DNA of 64,000 bases. Origin: FEN-1219 sp963713355 (GTDB lineage Bacteria; Pseudomonadota; Gammaproteobacteria; Steroidobacterales; Rariloculaceae). Of this stretch, positions 1-9,115 are shown in pieces (the stretch's first letter is position 1; the number at the start of each line of letters is the position of its first letter). The position numbers were made by a program, and so were the translations under genes. The DNA lies in NCBI GenBank assembly GCA_963713355.1, contig CAVQLK010000011.1, positions 744,001 through 808,000 of the forward strand, given 5' to 3'. The notes beneath the pieces were generated by a model. That model worked only from the letters and a program-made list of their open reading frames with translations. It searched no databases and was not told the DNA's origin.

Positions 1-1317
1 TTCTCGCCCGAGTCGATGGCGGAGGTCGTCAACATCGAGGCGCCCGTGCTGCGTGCCGTCGCGCGCATCTACGCGACGTCGAAAGCGTCGATCATCTTCT
101 GGGGCATGGGCATCTCGCAGCACACGCACGGCACCGACAACGCGCGTTGCTTGATCGCGCTCGCTCTGATCACGGGCCAGATCGGCCGGCCCGGCACCGG
201 TTTGCATCCGCTGCGCGGTCAGAACAACGTGCAAGGCGCTTCCGACGCGGGCCTGATCCCGATGTACTTTCCCGACTACAAGTCCGTCGAGAAGCTCGAC
301 ATCAGGGGCTGGTACGAAAACTTCTGGGGCCAAACGCTCGATCCGAAGCGCGGCCTCACCGTCGTCGAGATCATGGACGCCGTCCACGAGGGCAAGATCA
401 CGGGCATGTACATCATGGGCGAGAACCCGGCGATGTCCGACCCCGATCAAGACCATGCGCGCGCCGCGCTCGCAAAGCTCGAGCATCTCGTCGTGCAGGA
501 CATCTTCCTGACCGAGACGGCGTGGTACGCCGACGTCGTCTTGCCTGCGTCGGCGCACGCCGAGAAGCTCGGCACGTTCACGAACACGAATCGTCAGGTG
601 CAGATGGGGCGCCCCGCGCTCGACATGCCCGGCGAGGCGCGCCAAGACTGGGAGCTCATCGTCGAGCTCGCGCGGCGCATCGGCCTCGACTGGAAGTACG
701 AGCACGTCTCGGACGTCTACGACGAGATGGCAGCGACGATGCCGTCGCTGAACAACATCTCCTGGGAGCGCGTCGACCGCGAGGACTCGGTCATCTATCC
801 CGCGAAGGCGCCCGATGTGCCGGGCGACGAGATTGCATTCACCGACGGTTTCCCGACGGCGGACGGCCGCGGCAAGATCGTGCCCGCGGACCTCTTGCCC
901 CCCGACGAGGTGCCCGACGCAGAGTTTCCGCTCGTTCTCACGACGGGCCGGCTGCTCGAGCACTGGCATACCGGCTCGATGACGCGCCGCGCAGGCGTGC
1001 TCGACGCGATCGAGCCTGTCGGCATCGCCGCCATGAATCCGCGCGACATGCACAAACGCGGGCTTCGCCAGGGTGACAAGATCACCGTCGAGACTCGGCG
1101 CGGCGTGCTCGAGGCGATTTTGCGTGCCGATCGCGAGGTCGCCGAGGGCTCGATCTTCATGCCGTTCTGCTTCGCGGAGAGTCCCGCTAATCGGCTGACG
1201 AACCCGAAGCTCGACCCGTTCGGCAAGATCCCCGAGTTCAAGTACTGCGCGGCACGCGTCGAGCGAGCGCAACTTGAGACGGCGCACGAACCGGCGGCGA
1301 TGGCCACGGCGGAATGA
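1..1317 (+). CDS. fdhF: Formate dehydrogenase alpha subunit, C-terminal part (5' end outside window)
   Basis: This is the C-terminal 438 residues of a molybdopterin (Mo or W) oxidoreductase that oxidises formate to CO2. The reading frame is open from base 1, so the N-terminal iron-sulfur domain and the active-site Cys/Sec region lie upstream. Visible family signatures are the cofactor-binding stretch with QNNVQGASD, the segment MGENPAMSDPD, and the C-terminal molydopterin-binding domain ending in NRLTNPKLDPFGKIPEFKYC, which is typical of formate dehydrogenases rather than nitrate or DMSO reductases. The stop lies 4 bases before the GTG of mobB, so enzyme and cofactor-maturation genes are probably cotranscribed. 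Facing it is a tungstate-type transporter, which hints that the metal may be tungsten. The family call is firm; the metal is inference. Confidence 0.93.
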   Translation, partial: FSPESMAEVVNIEAPVLRAVARIYATSKASIIFWGMGISQHTHGTDNARCLIALALITGQIGRPGTGLHPLRGQNNVQGASDAGLIPMYFPDYKSVEKLDIRGWYENFWGQTLDPKRGLTVVEIMDAVHEGKITGMYIMGENPAMSDPDQDHARAALAKLEHLVVQDIFLTETAWYADVVLPASAHAEKLGTFTNTNRQVQMGRPALDMPGEARQDWELIVELARRIGLDWKYEHVSDVYDEMAATMPSLNNISWERVDREDSVIYPAKAPDVPGDEIAFTDGFPTADGRGKIVPADLLPPDEVPDAEFPLVLTTGRLLEHWHTGSMTRRAGVLDAIEPVGIAAMNPRDMHKRGLRQGDKITVETRRGVLEAILRADREVAEGSIFMPFCFAESPANRLTNPKLDPFGKIPEFKYCAARVERAQLETAHEPAAMATAE

Positions 1318-1321
1318 GCGG

Positions 1322-1822
1322 GTGCGGCTGATCGGGCTCGCCGGGTGGAGCGGCAGCGGCAAGACCACGTTGCTCGCGAAGCTCCTGCCGGCCCTGATCG
1401 CGCGAGGCCGCACGGTCTCCACGGTCAAGCACGCGCACCACGGCTTCGACGTCGACCAACCCGGTAAGGACTCGCATACCCATCGGCTCGCCGGCGCGCA
1501 CGAGGTGCTCGTCTCGAGCGCGCGACGCTGGGCGCTGATGCACGAGCTTCGTGACGAGCGCGAGCCGACACTGCGCGAGCTTGTGGCGCGCCTGTCTCCC
1601 GTCGATCTCGTCATCGTCGAGGGCTTCAAGACGGAAACCCATGCGAAGCTCGAGGTTCATCGCAGCGCGATCGGCAAGCCGCTGCTGTTTCCCAACGATC
1701 CGCACATCCACGCGATTGCGAGCGACGAGCGGCCCGCGAATGTGCCGCTGCCTTGGGCTGATCTGAACGACGTCGAAGCGATCGCCGTGCTCGTCGACAA
1801 ACTCGCGCGGCCGTATCCATGA
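1322..1822 (+). CDS. mobB: Molybdopterin-guanine dinucleotide biosynthesis adapter MobB
   Basis: MobB is a small P-loop GTPase that assists MobA in adding GMP to molybdopterin, giving the bis-MGD cofactor needed by the upstream formate dehydrogenase. The protein starts with a hydrophobic strand and a Walker A motif GWSGSGKTT, followed by the MobB-typical TVKHAHHGFDVD and a Walker B-like VIVEGFK. I place the start at the GTG at 1322 (166 residues), right after the fdhF stop. A longer frame from ATG 1274 would add an Arg-rich tail overlapping fdhF and is unlikely. The stop overlaps the mobA start as ATGA, indicating translational coupling. Confidence 0.92.
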   Translation: MRLIGLAGWSGSGKTTLLAKLLPALIARGRTVSTVKHAHHGFDVDQPGKDSHTHRLAGAHEVLVSSARRWALMHELRDEREPTLRELVARLSPVDLVIVEGFKTETHAKLEVHRSAIGKPLLFPNDPHIHAIASDERPANVPLPWADLNDVEAIAVLVDKLARPYP

Positions 1823-2427
1823 GCGCAGTGAGCTCGGTGGTCGGGCTCGTGCTTGCCGGCGGACGTTCGGTTCGATTCGGCGGCGAGAAAGCCGTCGCAC
1901 GGCTCGAGGGCCGGCCGCTGCTCGCTTGGGCTGCGCAGCGGCTGCGGTCGGTCTGCGAGAATGTGGCGGTCAACGTGCGCCCGGGAACCGAAGCGGAGAC
2001 CGTCGCAAAAGCGCTGGCGCTTCCGCTGCTCTACGACGAGATAGGCGATGCGGCGGGCCCGCTCGCCGGCGTGAAAGTAGGATTGAGCTGGGCCGAGGAG
2101 CAGGGCGCGCACATGCTGGCGGTCAGCCCCTGCGATGCGCCGCTCCTCCCAGACGATCTGTACACCCGCTTGCTCGAGCGCGCCAACGGTGGTGCGGCGA
2201 TGGCGGAAACGAGCGAAGGCCGTCAGCCGCTGTGTGCATTGTGGCCGGTCTCGGCGGTGACCGCAGTCCGCGAAGCGCTAGCCGATGGCGCTCATCCGCC
2301 GACGTGGCAGTTGCTCGAGCGTCTCGGCGCGCGCAAGGTGTTCTTCGATCGCGCCGAAGCGTTCGCGAACGTCAACACGCGCGAGGACCTCGCCGCCGTC
2401 GAGGCGCAGCGCTCACGTCGACGCTGA
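1819..2427 (+). CDS. mobA: Molybdenum cofactor guanylyltransferase MobA
   Basis: MobA transfers GMP from GTP to molybdopterin to form MGD. The 202-residue protein has the nucleotidyltransferase signature LAGGRSVRFGGEK at the N-terminus and the metal/substrate motif CDAPLLP near residue 107; length matches the family. Its ATG overlaps the mobB stop (ATGA), so the two are translated as a coupled pair downstream of formate dehydrogenase. It converges on tupA with only 9 bases between the stops. Confidence 0.93.
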   Translation: MSAVSSVVGLVLAGGRSVRFGGEKAVARLEGRPLLAWAAQRLRSVCENVAVNVRPGTEAETVAKALALPLLYDEIGDAAGPLAGVKVGLSWAEEQGAHMLAVSPCDAPLLPDDLYTRLLERANGGAAMAETSEGRQPLCALWPVSAVTAVREALADGAHPPTWQLLERLGARKVFFDRAEAFANVNTREDLAAVEAQRSRRR

Positions 2428-2436
2428 CGCGAGCGC

Positions 2437-3270
2437 TCATACGCCAGGCTCGTTCGCGTTCGGAAAGAACAGCTGCTCGCCTTCGATCTTGTAGTCGGCG
2501 ATCGCAGCCTGTCCTTCCGGTGAGACGAGCCAATCGATGAACGCTTGGCCTTCGGCACGCTTCACGCTGGGATGCTCGGCAGGATTCACGAGCATCACGC
2601 CGTACTGATTCACAAGCCGCTGGTCGCCTTCGACGAGGATTGCGAGCTCGCCGCGATTCTTGAAGGCGAGCCACGTTGCTCGGTCGGCGAGAAGATAAGC
2701 ATTCATCGATGCTGCCGTGTTCAGCGCCGGACCCATGCCCTGCCCGGTCTCGCGATACCACGGGCCCTTTTCCTTCCCGATGTCGATGCCCGCGGCCGTC
2801 CAGAGGTTGACCTCGGCGATGTGCGTGCCACTGCGGTCGCCGCGTGAGACGAACGCTGCCGCGGAGGTTTTGATCTTGCGGAACGCTTCGAGCGTATCGG
2901 TTCCACCGGCGATTCCGGCCGGGTCCGATCTTGGCCCGATGACGACGAAATCGTTGTACATGACGGGAAAGCGTTGCACGCCGTGGCCTTCGCGCAAGAA
3001 TTCTTCCTCGGCCGACCTCGCGTGCACGAACACGACGTCGGCATCGCCGCGGCGCCCGAGGTCGAGCGCTTGGCCCGTGCCGAGGGCCACCACGCGCACT
3101 CCGATGCCGCTGCGCTGCTCGAACATGGGCAACAAGTGCTTGAAGAGCCCGGACTGCTCGGTCGAGGTCGTCGATGCGACCGTGATGAACTGTTGTGCGA
3201 GCGCGTTCTGCAGGCACGCAGCGGTAAGGAGCAGAGCAGCGGCTCGCGCAACGCGGCTCATCCGCTCCAT
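2437..3270 (-). CDS. tupA: Tungstate ABC transporter substrate-binding protein TupA
   Basis: This periplasmic binding protein captures tungstate for the TupBC importer. The N-terminus MERMSRVARAAALLLTAA followed by QNALAQ is a Sec signal peptide. The mature protein opens with the TupA hallmark TTSTEQSGL, which contacts the oxyanion, and later has HARSAEEEFL and DRSGTH; these separate TupA from molybdate-binding ModA. The start at 3270 overlaps the tupC stop by 13 bases, consistent with an operon tupB-tupC-tupA in which the binding protein is last. A second Met three codons in is an alternative start. Confidence 0.9.
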   Translation of the reverse strand: MERMSRVARAAALLLTAACLQNALAQQFITVASTTSTEQSGLFKHLLPMFEQRSGIGVRVVALGTGQALDLGRRGDADVVFVHARSAEEEFLREGHGVQRFPVMYNDFVVIGPRSDPAGIAGGTDTLEAFRKIKTSAAAFVSRGDRSGTHIAEVNLWTAAGIDIGKEKGPWYRETGQGMGPALNTAASMNAYLLADRATWLAFKNRGELAILVEGDQRLVNQYGVMLVNPAEHPSVKRAEGQAFIDWLVSPEGQAAIADYKIEGEQLFFPNANEPGV

Positions 3271-3971
3271 GGCAGCTCTCCTTTGATGAACGCAGCGGCC
3301 TCTGCCGTCGAGGGCTGCGCAAAGAAGCCTTCGACGGGTGCGTGGTCCGCCAGGCGGCCGGCGCTCATGAACAGGATTTCATCGGCGAGCCGGCGGGCTT
3401 GTCCGAGATTGTGCGTCGTCATCACGATCTTGGTGCCGCTCGCGTGAATCTGGTCGACGATGCGCTCGACCTCTCGTGTTGCGCTGGGGTCGAGGTTAGC
3501 CGTGGGCTCGTCGAGGAACAACACCTCGGGCGAGAGAGCCCACGCGCGCGCGAGCGCCAGCTTCTGCTGCTCGCCGCCCGATAAGACGCGTGCGGGATGA
3601 CCGGCCGCCGAACCGAGTCCCACCGCATCGAGAACCTCGCGCGCGCGGCGGTTGCGATCCGCTCGTGCGATCCCGGCGAGATGGAGCCCATACGTCACGT
3701 TCGCAACGGCGGAGCGGCGCAGCATGATCGGCCTTTGAAACACCATGGCCTGCGCGCGCGGGCGACCTTCATCGCGGCTGCTGCGCCACACGATGCGGCC
3801 GGACGTGGGTGTCAGGAGCCCGTGACACAGGCGCATCAAGACGCTCTTGCCGGCCCCGTTCGGACCCAGGATCACCGTCCGGGGTCCTGGCGTGACCTCG
3901 CACGACACTCGGTCGATGATCGTTCTGCCGCCGGCGACGAACGAAACCTCCTCGAGCATCAACGGAAGCAT
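3258..3971 (-). CDS. tupC: Tungstate ABC transporter ATP-binding protein
   Basis: This is the ATPase of the tungstate importer. It has Walker A GPNGAGKS near residue 37, the ABC signature LSGGEQQKLALARA, Walker B VLFLDEPTANLD and the switch His in MTTHNLG. At 237 residues it is a single-domain ATPase without the C-terminal TOBE/MOP regulatory domain of ModC, which fits Tup-type systems. It follows tupB after 6 bases and overlaps the start of tupA. Confidence 0.9.
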   Translation of the reverse strand: MLPLMLEEVSFVAGGRTIIDRVSCEVTPGPRTVILGPNGAGKSVLMRLCHGLLTPTSGRIVWRSSRDEGRPRAQAMVFQRPIMLRRSAVANVTYGLHLAGIARADRNRRAREVLDAVGLGSAAGHPARVLSGGEQQKLALARAWALSPEVLFLDEPTANLDPSATREVERIVDQIHASGTKIVMTTHNLGQARRLADEILFMSAGRLADHAPVEGFFAQPSTAEAAAFIKGELPWSG

Positions 3972-3977
3972 GGCCGT

Positions 3978-4682
3978 CTACCCATAGCGGCGAACCGCCG
4001 CGGACTTGATGACCTGCGCCGCGGCGTTGATGACGAACACGACGGTGATCAGCACGATGCCGAGGCCGAGCGCGAGGGGTAGGTCGCCTTTGCTCGTCTC
4101 GAGCGAGATAGCCGTCGTCATCACGCGAGTCACGCCGTCGATGTTGCCGCCGACGATCATGACGGCGCCGACTTCGGCGGCGGCACGCCCGAACCCGGCC
4201 AGGACGACGGTCACGAGCGAATAACGCGTGTCCCAGACCAGCGTTGCCGCCGCTGCCGCCGGGGTCGCACCGAGCGAGCGCAGCTGCTCTTCGTATTCGC
4301 GCCAGGCGTCCTCGAGCACCTGGCGCGACAGGCCGGCGATGATCGGTATCACGAGTATCGCCTGGGCGATGACCATCGCCGGAGGCGTGAACAACAGCCC
4401 GAGCTCGCCCAGCGGCCCAGCTCGAGACAGCAACAAATACACGACCAAGCCGACGACCACGGGCGGGAAGCCCATCAGCGCGTTCAACGTCACGAGCAAC
4501 ACTTGTCGTCCCGGAAAACGGCGGATCGCAAGCGCAGCGCCGAGCGGCAAGCCGATTGCCGTCGCAACAGCAACCGCGGAAAGGCTCACCTGAAGGCTCA
4601 GCAGAACGATGCCCACGAGGGTGCTGTCAGCTGCTGCGATGAGACGAGCCGCCTCGGCGAATGCCGATCCTATGTCGCCCAT
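3978..4682 (-). CDS. tupB: Tungstate ABC transporter permease TupB
   Basis: The inner-membrane permease has 234 residues, about five hydrophobic segments, and the permease EAA-like loop around EEQLRSLGATPAAAAATLVWD that couples to the ATPase. It ends with a conserved stretch GAVMIVGGNIDGVTRVMTTAI typical of TupB/WtpB permeases. It is the first gene of the tupB-tupC-tupA operon. The 166 bases upstream show no molybdenum-cofactor riboswitch that I can recognise and no obvious ModE palindrome. Confidence 0.9.
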   Translation of the reverse strand: MGDIGSAFAEAARLIAAADSTLVGIVLLSLQVSLSAVAVATAIGLPLGAALAIRRFPGRQVLLVTLNALMGFPPVVVGLVVYLLLSRAGPLGELGLLFTPPAMVIAQAILVIPIIAGLSRQVLEDAWREYEEQLRSLGATPAAAAATLVWDTRYSLVTVVLAGFGRAAAEVGAVMIVGGNIDGVTRVMTTAISLETSKGDLPLALGLGIVLITVVFVINAAAQVIKSAAVRRYG

Positions 4683-4848
4683 TCGGGGGCTTTATGGGGT
4701 GCGCTGCTGCATCGAGCGCAGACTGTAGCCGCGCGGGATCGATCACGCGAGCCGCGCGATGCATGAGCTCCGCTCGTCGGAACGCGTCGAGAGGCGAAGG
4801 AGGCTCGCGCCGGCTCGGGCGCGGCGCGAGCAATTCGTGCTGCGGTTG

Positions 4849-5121
4849 CTACACGTGGTGGCGCCGACGGCGGAACAAGCCGACGATGAACAGCAGTATC
4901 ACGGCGCCCAACAATGACACGATCAGCGAGCCGAAGCTGAAGTCGCCCTGATTGATGGTCCCCGTGTCGAACAGCGGTGCCAGGAGCAGTCCGCCGAGGA
5001 AGGCGCCCACGATTCCGACGACGATGTTCAGCAACTTACCCTGAGTGTCGTTCGTGCCCATGATCATGCTGGCCACCCAGCCGAGCAGGCCGCCGACGAT
5101 CAACCAAAGAATGAAGCTCAT
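4849..5121 (-). CDS. GlsB/YeaQ/YmgE family small membrane protein
   Basis: A 90-residue protein with three hydrophobic segments, starting MSFILWLIVGGLLGWVASMI, containing the family motif GKLLNIVVGIVGAFLGG and ending in an Arg/His-rich tail. This matches the transglycosylase-associated (GlsB/YeaQ/YmgE) family, which is often stress-induced; the molecular role is unknown. It is transcribed away from the esterase gene that follows. Confidence 0.88.
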   Translation of the reverse strand: MSFILWLIVGGLLGWVASMIMGTNDTQGKLLNIVVGIVGAFLGGLLLAPLFDTGTINQGDFSFGSLIVSLLGAVILLFIVGLFRRRRHHV

Positions 5122-5235
5122 GCCCGATCTCCTGTTAGTGACCGGCAGTACGCCGGCTGCGAAAGCGTGCAAGTCGCGTGCCGCGCAGCTAACGTGGGGG
5201 ACCCTTCGACGAGGGGGCACGGGGGTTGCATTATC

Positions 5236-6690
5236 ATGAAACACGCCTTTGTCCCGCTTGCCTGCACGTTGCTGCTCGCGGGGGCGCCCACAGATAGAGC
5301 CGCGGGGCAAACGCCCACGGGAACCGCCGATGCTGGCGGTTGGACGACGGCCGACGACCACCGCAACATGCTGGAGCAGCTCGGAATCCGGGCGCTGCGC
5401 CCCGGCCGTAATGCGGACGCTGCGGCGCCGAACGCCGCAAACTACGACGAAGCGCTCGCGAATCCGTATCCGGTCCTGCCCGATCCTTTGAAAGCGAAGG
5501 ACGGCGCGAAGGTCACGACGGCCGACGCATGGTGGAACGTGCGCCGTCCCGACATCCTCGAGGACTTCGAGCGCGAGGTCGTCGGCCGCGTGCCCGCGCA
5601 AACGCCTGCGGTCACGTGGTCGGTCGTCGCGACGCGCGAGTGGGAAATCGGCGGCCGGCGCGTCGTCGGTCGCCAGCTCGTCGGCACGGTCGACAACCGG
5701 CGGCACCCCGCGATCGACGTCGAGATCTGCATGACGCTCGTGACGCCGGCCGATGCAGCGGGCGTGCCCGTGATGATCATGTTCGGCGGCGGCGCGCTGC
5801 CGCCGGAGGCCATCGAGCCCAATGCGCTGCCGGAGGCCTGCCGGCCAGCGGCTCGATCGGGTGCGTCGGCCGGAGCGCCGCCTGCGGGCGCCGACGCGCC
5901 GGCGACGGAACAGCTCATCGTGGCCGGCTGGGGCTTCGCGTCGCTGCGCCCGACGAGCGTCCAAGCCGACAACGGCGCGGGGCTCACGCGCGGCATTATC
6001 GGGCTCGTCAACGAGGGCCAGCCGCGAAAGCCCGACGATTGGGGCGCGCTGCGCGCCTGGGCGTGGGGCGCCTCGCGCGGCTTGGACTGGCTCGAAACGC
6101 AGAGCGGCGTCGACGCCAAGCGCGTCGGCGTCGAGGGAGTTTCGCGCTACGGCAAGGCTGCGCTCGTCGCGATGGCGTTCGACCCGCGCTTCGCCGTCGT
6201 GCTCGTAGGCTCGTCCGGCGAGGGAGGCGCGAAGCTACACCGCCGTAACTTCGGCGAAGCCGTCGAGAACCTCACGGCAAGCAGCGAGTACCACTGGATG
6301 GCCGGCAATTTTCTGAAGTACGGCGCCGAGGACGCGGCGTTCGGACGCATGGACGCCGGCGATTTGCCAGTCGACGCGCACGAGCTGATCGCGCTGTGCG
6401 CGCCGCGGCCGGTATTCGTCAGCTATGGAATACCCGAGAAGGGCGACGCGCTATGGCTCGATCAGCAAGGCAGCTTCATGGCCGCCGTCGCGGCGCAGCC
6501 CGTGTTTCGTTTGCTAGGCGCGAGGGACCTCGGTAGGTCGGACGATTATCGATCCGAAGAAATGCCGCCCGTCGGCGAAGGGTTGTTGGACGGAGCGCTC
6601 GCGTGGCGCCAGCACGACGGTGGCCACACCGACGGGCCGAATTGGCGCTATTTCATTCCTTGGGCAACCGAGCAGCTGAGCGTGCTCTAG
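5236..6690 (+). CDS. Secreted CE15-type glucuronoyl esterase-like protein
   Basis: The protein is an alpha/beta hydrolase resembling carbohydrate esterase family 15, which cleaves ester bonds between lignin alcohols and 4-O-methyl-glucuronate on xylan. The chosen ATG (5236) gives a Sec signal peptide; an earlier in-frame start at 5167 would bury it. The nucleophile motif is GVSRYGK (Ser303), followed by a conserved segment GGAKLHRRNFGEAVENL, the HWMAGNFLKY region and a catalytic His464 in HDGGHTD. The length (484 residues) fits bacterial CE15. No other plant-polymer gene is nearby, so the natural substrate is uncertain. It converges on the kinase gene with a 4-base overlap. Confidence 0.82.
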   Translation: MKHAFVPLACTLLLAGAPTDRAAGQTPTGTADAGGWTTADDHRNMLEQLGIRALRPGRNADAAAPNAANYDEALANPYPVLPDPLKAKDGAKVTTADAWWNVRRPDILEDFEREVVGRVPAQTPAVTWSVVATREWEIGGRRVVGRQLVGTVDNRRHPAIDVEICMTLVTPADAAGVPVMIMFGGGALPPEAIEPNALPEACRPAARSGASAGAPPAGADAPATEQLIVAGWGFASLRPTSVQADNGAGLTRGIIGLVNEGQPRKPDDWGALRAWAWGASRGLDWLETQSGVDAKRVGVEGVSRYGKAALVAMAFDPRFAVVLVGSSGEGGAKLHRRNFGEAVENLTASSEYHWMAGNFLKYGAEDAAFGRMDAGDLPVDAHELIALCAPRPVFVSYGIPEKGDALWLDQQGSFMAAVAAQPVFRLLGARDLGRSDDYRSEEMPPVGEGLLDGALAWRQHDGGHTDGPNWRYFIPWATEQLSVL

Positions 6691-8918
6691 CCCACCGCGG
6701 GCAAGCGCACGACGAACTCACTTCCTTTGCCAAGCCCGGCGCTGCGCGCCTCGACCGTGCCCTCATGCATGGCGACGAGCCGCTTGACGATCGTCAGGCC
6801 GATGCCGAGCCCGCCTTGGGAGCGCTCGAGCGCGCTATCGACTTGCGAGAACATGTCGAACACGCCGGCGAGTTTTTCGGGCGGAATGCCAATGCCCGTG
6901 TCGCGCACGCTCACTACGACAGCGCCCGCATCCCGGCACACGCTCAAGAATATCTGTCCACCGGGATCGGTGTACTTGGAGCTGTTGTTCAGTAGATTCG
7001 CGAGCACCTGAGCCAGTCGCGCCGGGTCGGCGTGCAGCTCGCACGAGCCCTCCGGTAGCGTCATGGCGATAGTCTGCCCGCGACCGTCGATAAGCGGCCG
7101 GCATGCTTCGACAGCGTGCGCAATGACGCTCGCGAGGTCGACGCGGGTTTTTCGCAGCTCGAGCCGGTTGCGCGTGATGCGGTTCAGATCGAGCAGGTCG
7201 TCAACCAGCCGGACCATTTGGCCGAGCTGGCGCTCCATCGTTTCGCGCGCGTTCTGTAGCAACTCGGCACTGCTCGACCTTTTCCACAGCTCGAGCACGT
7301 TCGCGAGCGGTGCGAGCGGGCCGCGCAGCTCATGCGCGAGCGTCGCGAGGAACTCATCCTTGCGCTTGTCTGCGTCGGCTAGCTCCGTCGCGAGCTTTCG
7401 CAGGTCGTTCTCGAGGTCCTTGCGATGGGTGATGTCCTGGCTCACGGTGCCGATCGCGATCCTCTTGCCCTCCCCGTCGACGAGCGCGAGCAGCTTGTAT
7501 GCCATCCAACGCGCGGCACCGGTCTTGAAATCGCGGAACCGAACTTCGATCTCCGCGTGCCCCTCCTGCAGCACGACCGGGAATAGCTCATCGCGGATCC
7601 GCGCTTGATCCTCGGGAAAAAAGAAGTCCCATGCAGTCACTTGGCGCGCGGCCTCGATGCTCTCGAGCCCGACCATCTCGAGCCCTGCATGGTTCACGAA
7701 GATCGGCACCGCATCGAGACCGTAGACTCCGATGAAGTCTTTGCTGTTCTCGATCAGTGTGATGAGTCGATTGCGCTCGGCCTCGGCTTGCCGTTCGCGC
7801 GTGACGTCGCGGACGATCTTCGACGCGCCGATGACGTTACCGTCGTCGTCCTTGATCGGCGAAACGCTCAGCGACACCACCACGCGGCGGCCGTCGGCTC
7901 GCATCCGCTCCGTCTCGAAATGCTCGACACGCCGGCCTTCTTTCAGCGTCGCGATGATGCGCTCTTCCTCGGCGAGCCGCTCCGGCGGGATCACGAGCGA
8001 GATCTGGCGGCCGATGGCGTCGACGGCCGCGTGACCGAACACGCGCTCGGCAGCCGCATTCCAGGTCTCGATGGTGCCGTCGAGCCGCTTGCCGATGATC
8101 GCGACCTCCGACGATTCCACGATGGATGCGAGCCGGCGCGCCGTAAGCAATTGTCTCTGCCTTTCACGCTCGTTCTGTCTTTGCGCTGTCACGTCGCGAA
8201 AGATCAGCACGCAACCCGACACGACGCCATGATCGTCCTTGATCGGTGCGGCGCTATCGTCGATCGGGCATTCGGTGCCGTCGCGGCGAATCAGCACGGT
8301 ATGGTTCGCGGGCCCGACGACGACCCCGTCACGCAGCGCCCGTTCAGCCGGGCTCGCGACACGCTCACGCGACGTCTCATTGAGGATCCGAAAAACGGCT
8401 CGAGCGATTGTCCAACGCTTCCTGCGTGCTCCACCCCGTGACTGTCTCGGCAACGGTGTTCAAGTACGTGACGGTGCCGTTATGTCCGTCGTGATGACGG
8501 CATCGCCAATGCTCTGCAAGGTCAGCTCAGCAGCTCCGGGCTCGGACTTCGCGCGCCCGCGCCGCCCGCAGCGCTCCGCCAAACGCGATGATCAGCGAGC
8601 ACGTGAACAGATACCGCGAGGCCGACATGTCCGTCAGGTTCGAATCCGGCTTGCCCCTCGGCGAGAGGAAGAGGTAGTAGCGGCGAAGTAGCCGACGATC
8701 GTGACGGCGATCGCCGCGCGAAGACCGCTGAGCCAAACGGCCGCAGCCACGGCGCCGAGCGATGGGGTAAACGGCAGCGTTTCGCCCAGGCACGGGTCGA
8801 GGAACCAGCGGAACGCGATCGTCCCCGCCAGCGCGATTAACGAAAAGACGTATCCGGTAACCGGAGGCAGGGCCCCCGTCTTACCCCATCCGGAGATCAC
8901 ACTGTGACTATGAGCCAC
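6687..8918 (-). pseudogene. Multi-PAS sensor histidine kinase with DUF4118-like membrane domain, broken by several frame shifts
   Basis: The intact part (6687-8453) encodes the end of one PAS domain, two further PAS domains (about residues 100-220 and 225-345), a HisKA domain with the phospho-acceptor His in LAHELRGPL, and an ATPase domain with N box NLLNNSSKY, DTGIGIPPE and GGLGIGLTIVK. Upstream, the missing N-terminus is present but spread over three frames: a four-helix DUF4118-like sensor (GYVFSLIALAG, then YLFLSPRGKPDSNLT) and the start of the first PAS domain (LQSIGDAVITTD, then GTVTYLN, then AVFRILNET). Joining them needs five single-base corrections near 8678, 8530, 8480, 8411 and 8399. 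The start is uncertain; a GTG at 8918 is plausible. Either a decaying gene or uncorrected indels. Confidence 0.8.
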
Positions 8919-9115
8919 GCGGCCGCGACGCGGCAACGGACCTTGATGTGGCTGCACCGCGACGGTGCCGAGCGTCCTCGGCGGGCGGAGCACTCAGGCG
9001 CAGTGCGGTTTCCGGGGCTGGCAGAGAGCACCGGTTTGGTGCTCCGCGCCGAGCGCTTGCACCGTTTCGTCGAGTCGATTTAGCGGGTTGTTGCGCGTAT
9101 GGTGACCCCAAAACG

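Noticed and set aside
4683..4848. Molybdenum/tungsten cofactor riboswitch before tupB
   Set aside because: The gap is GC-rich with some pairing, but I could not match the conserved Moco motif.
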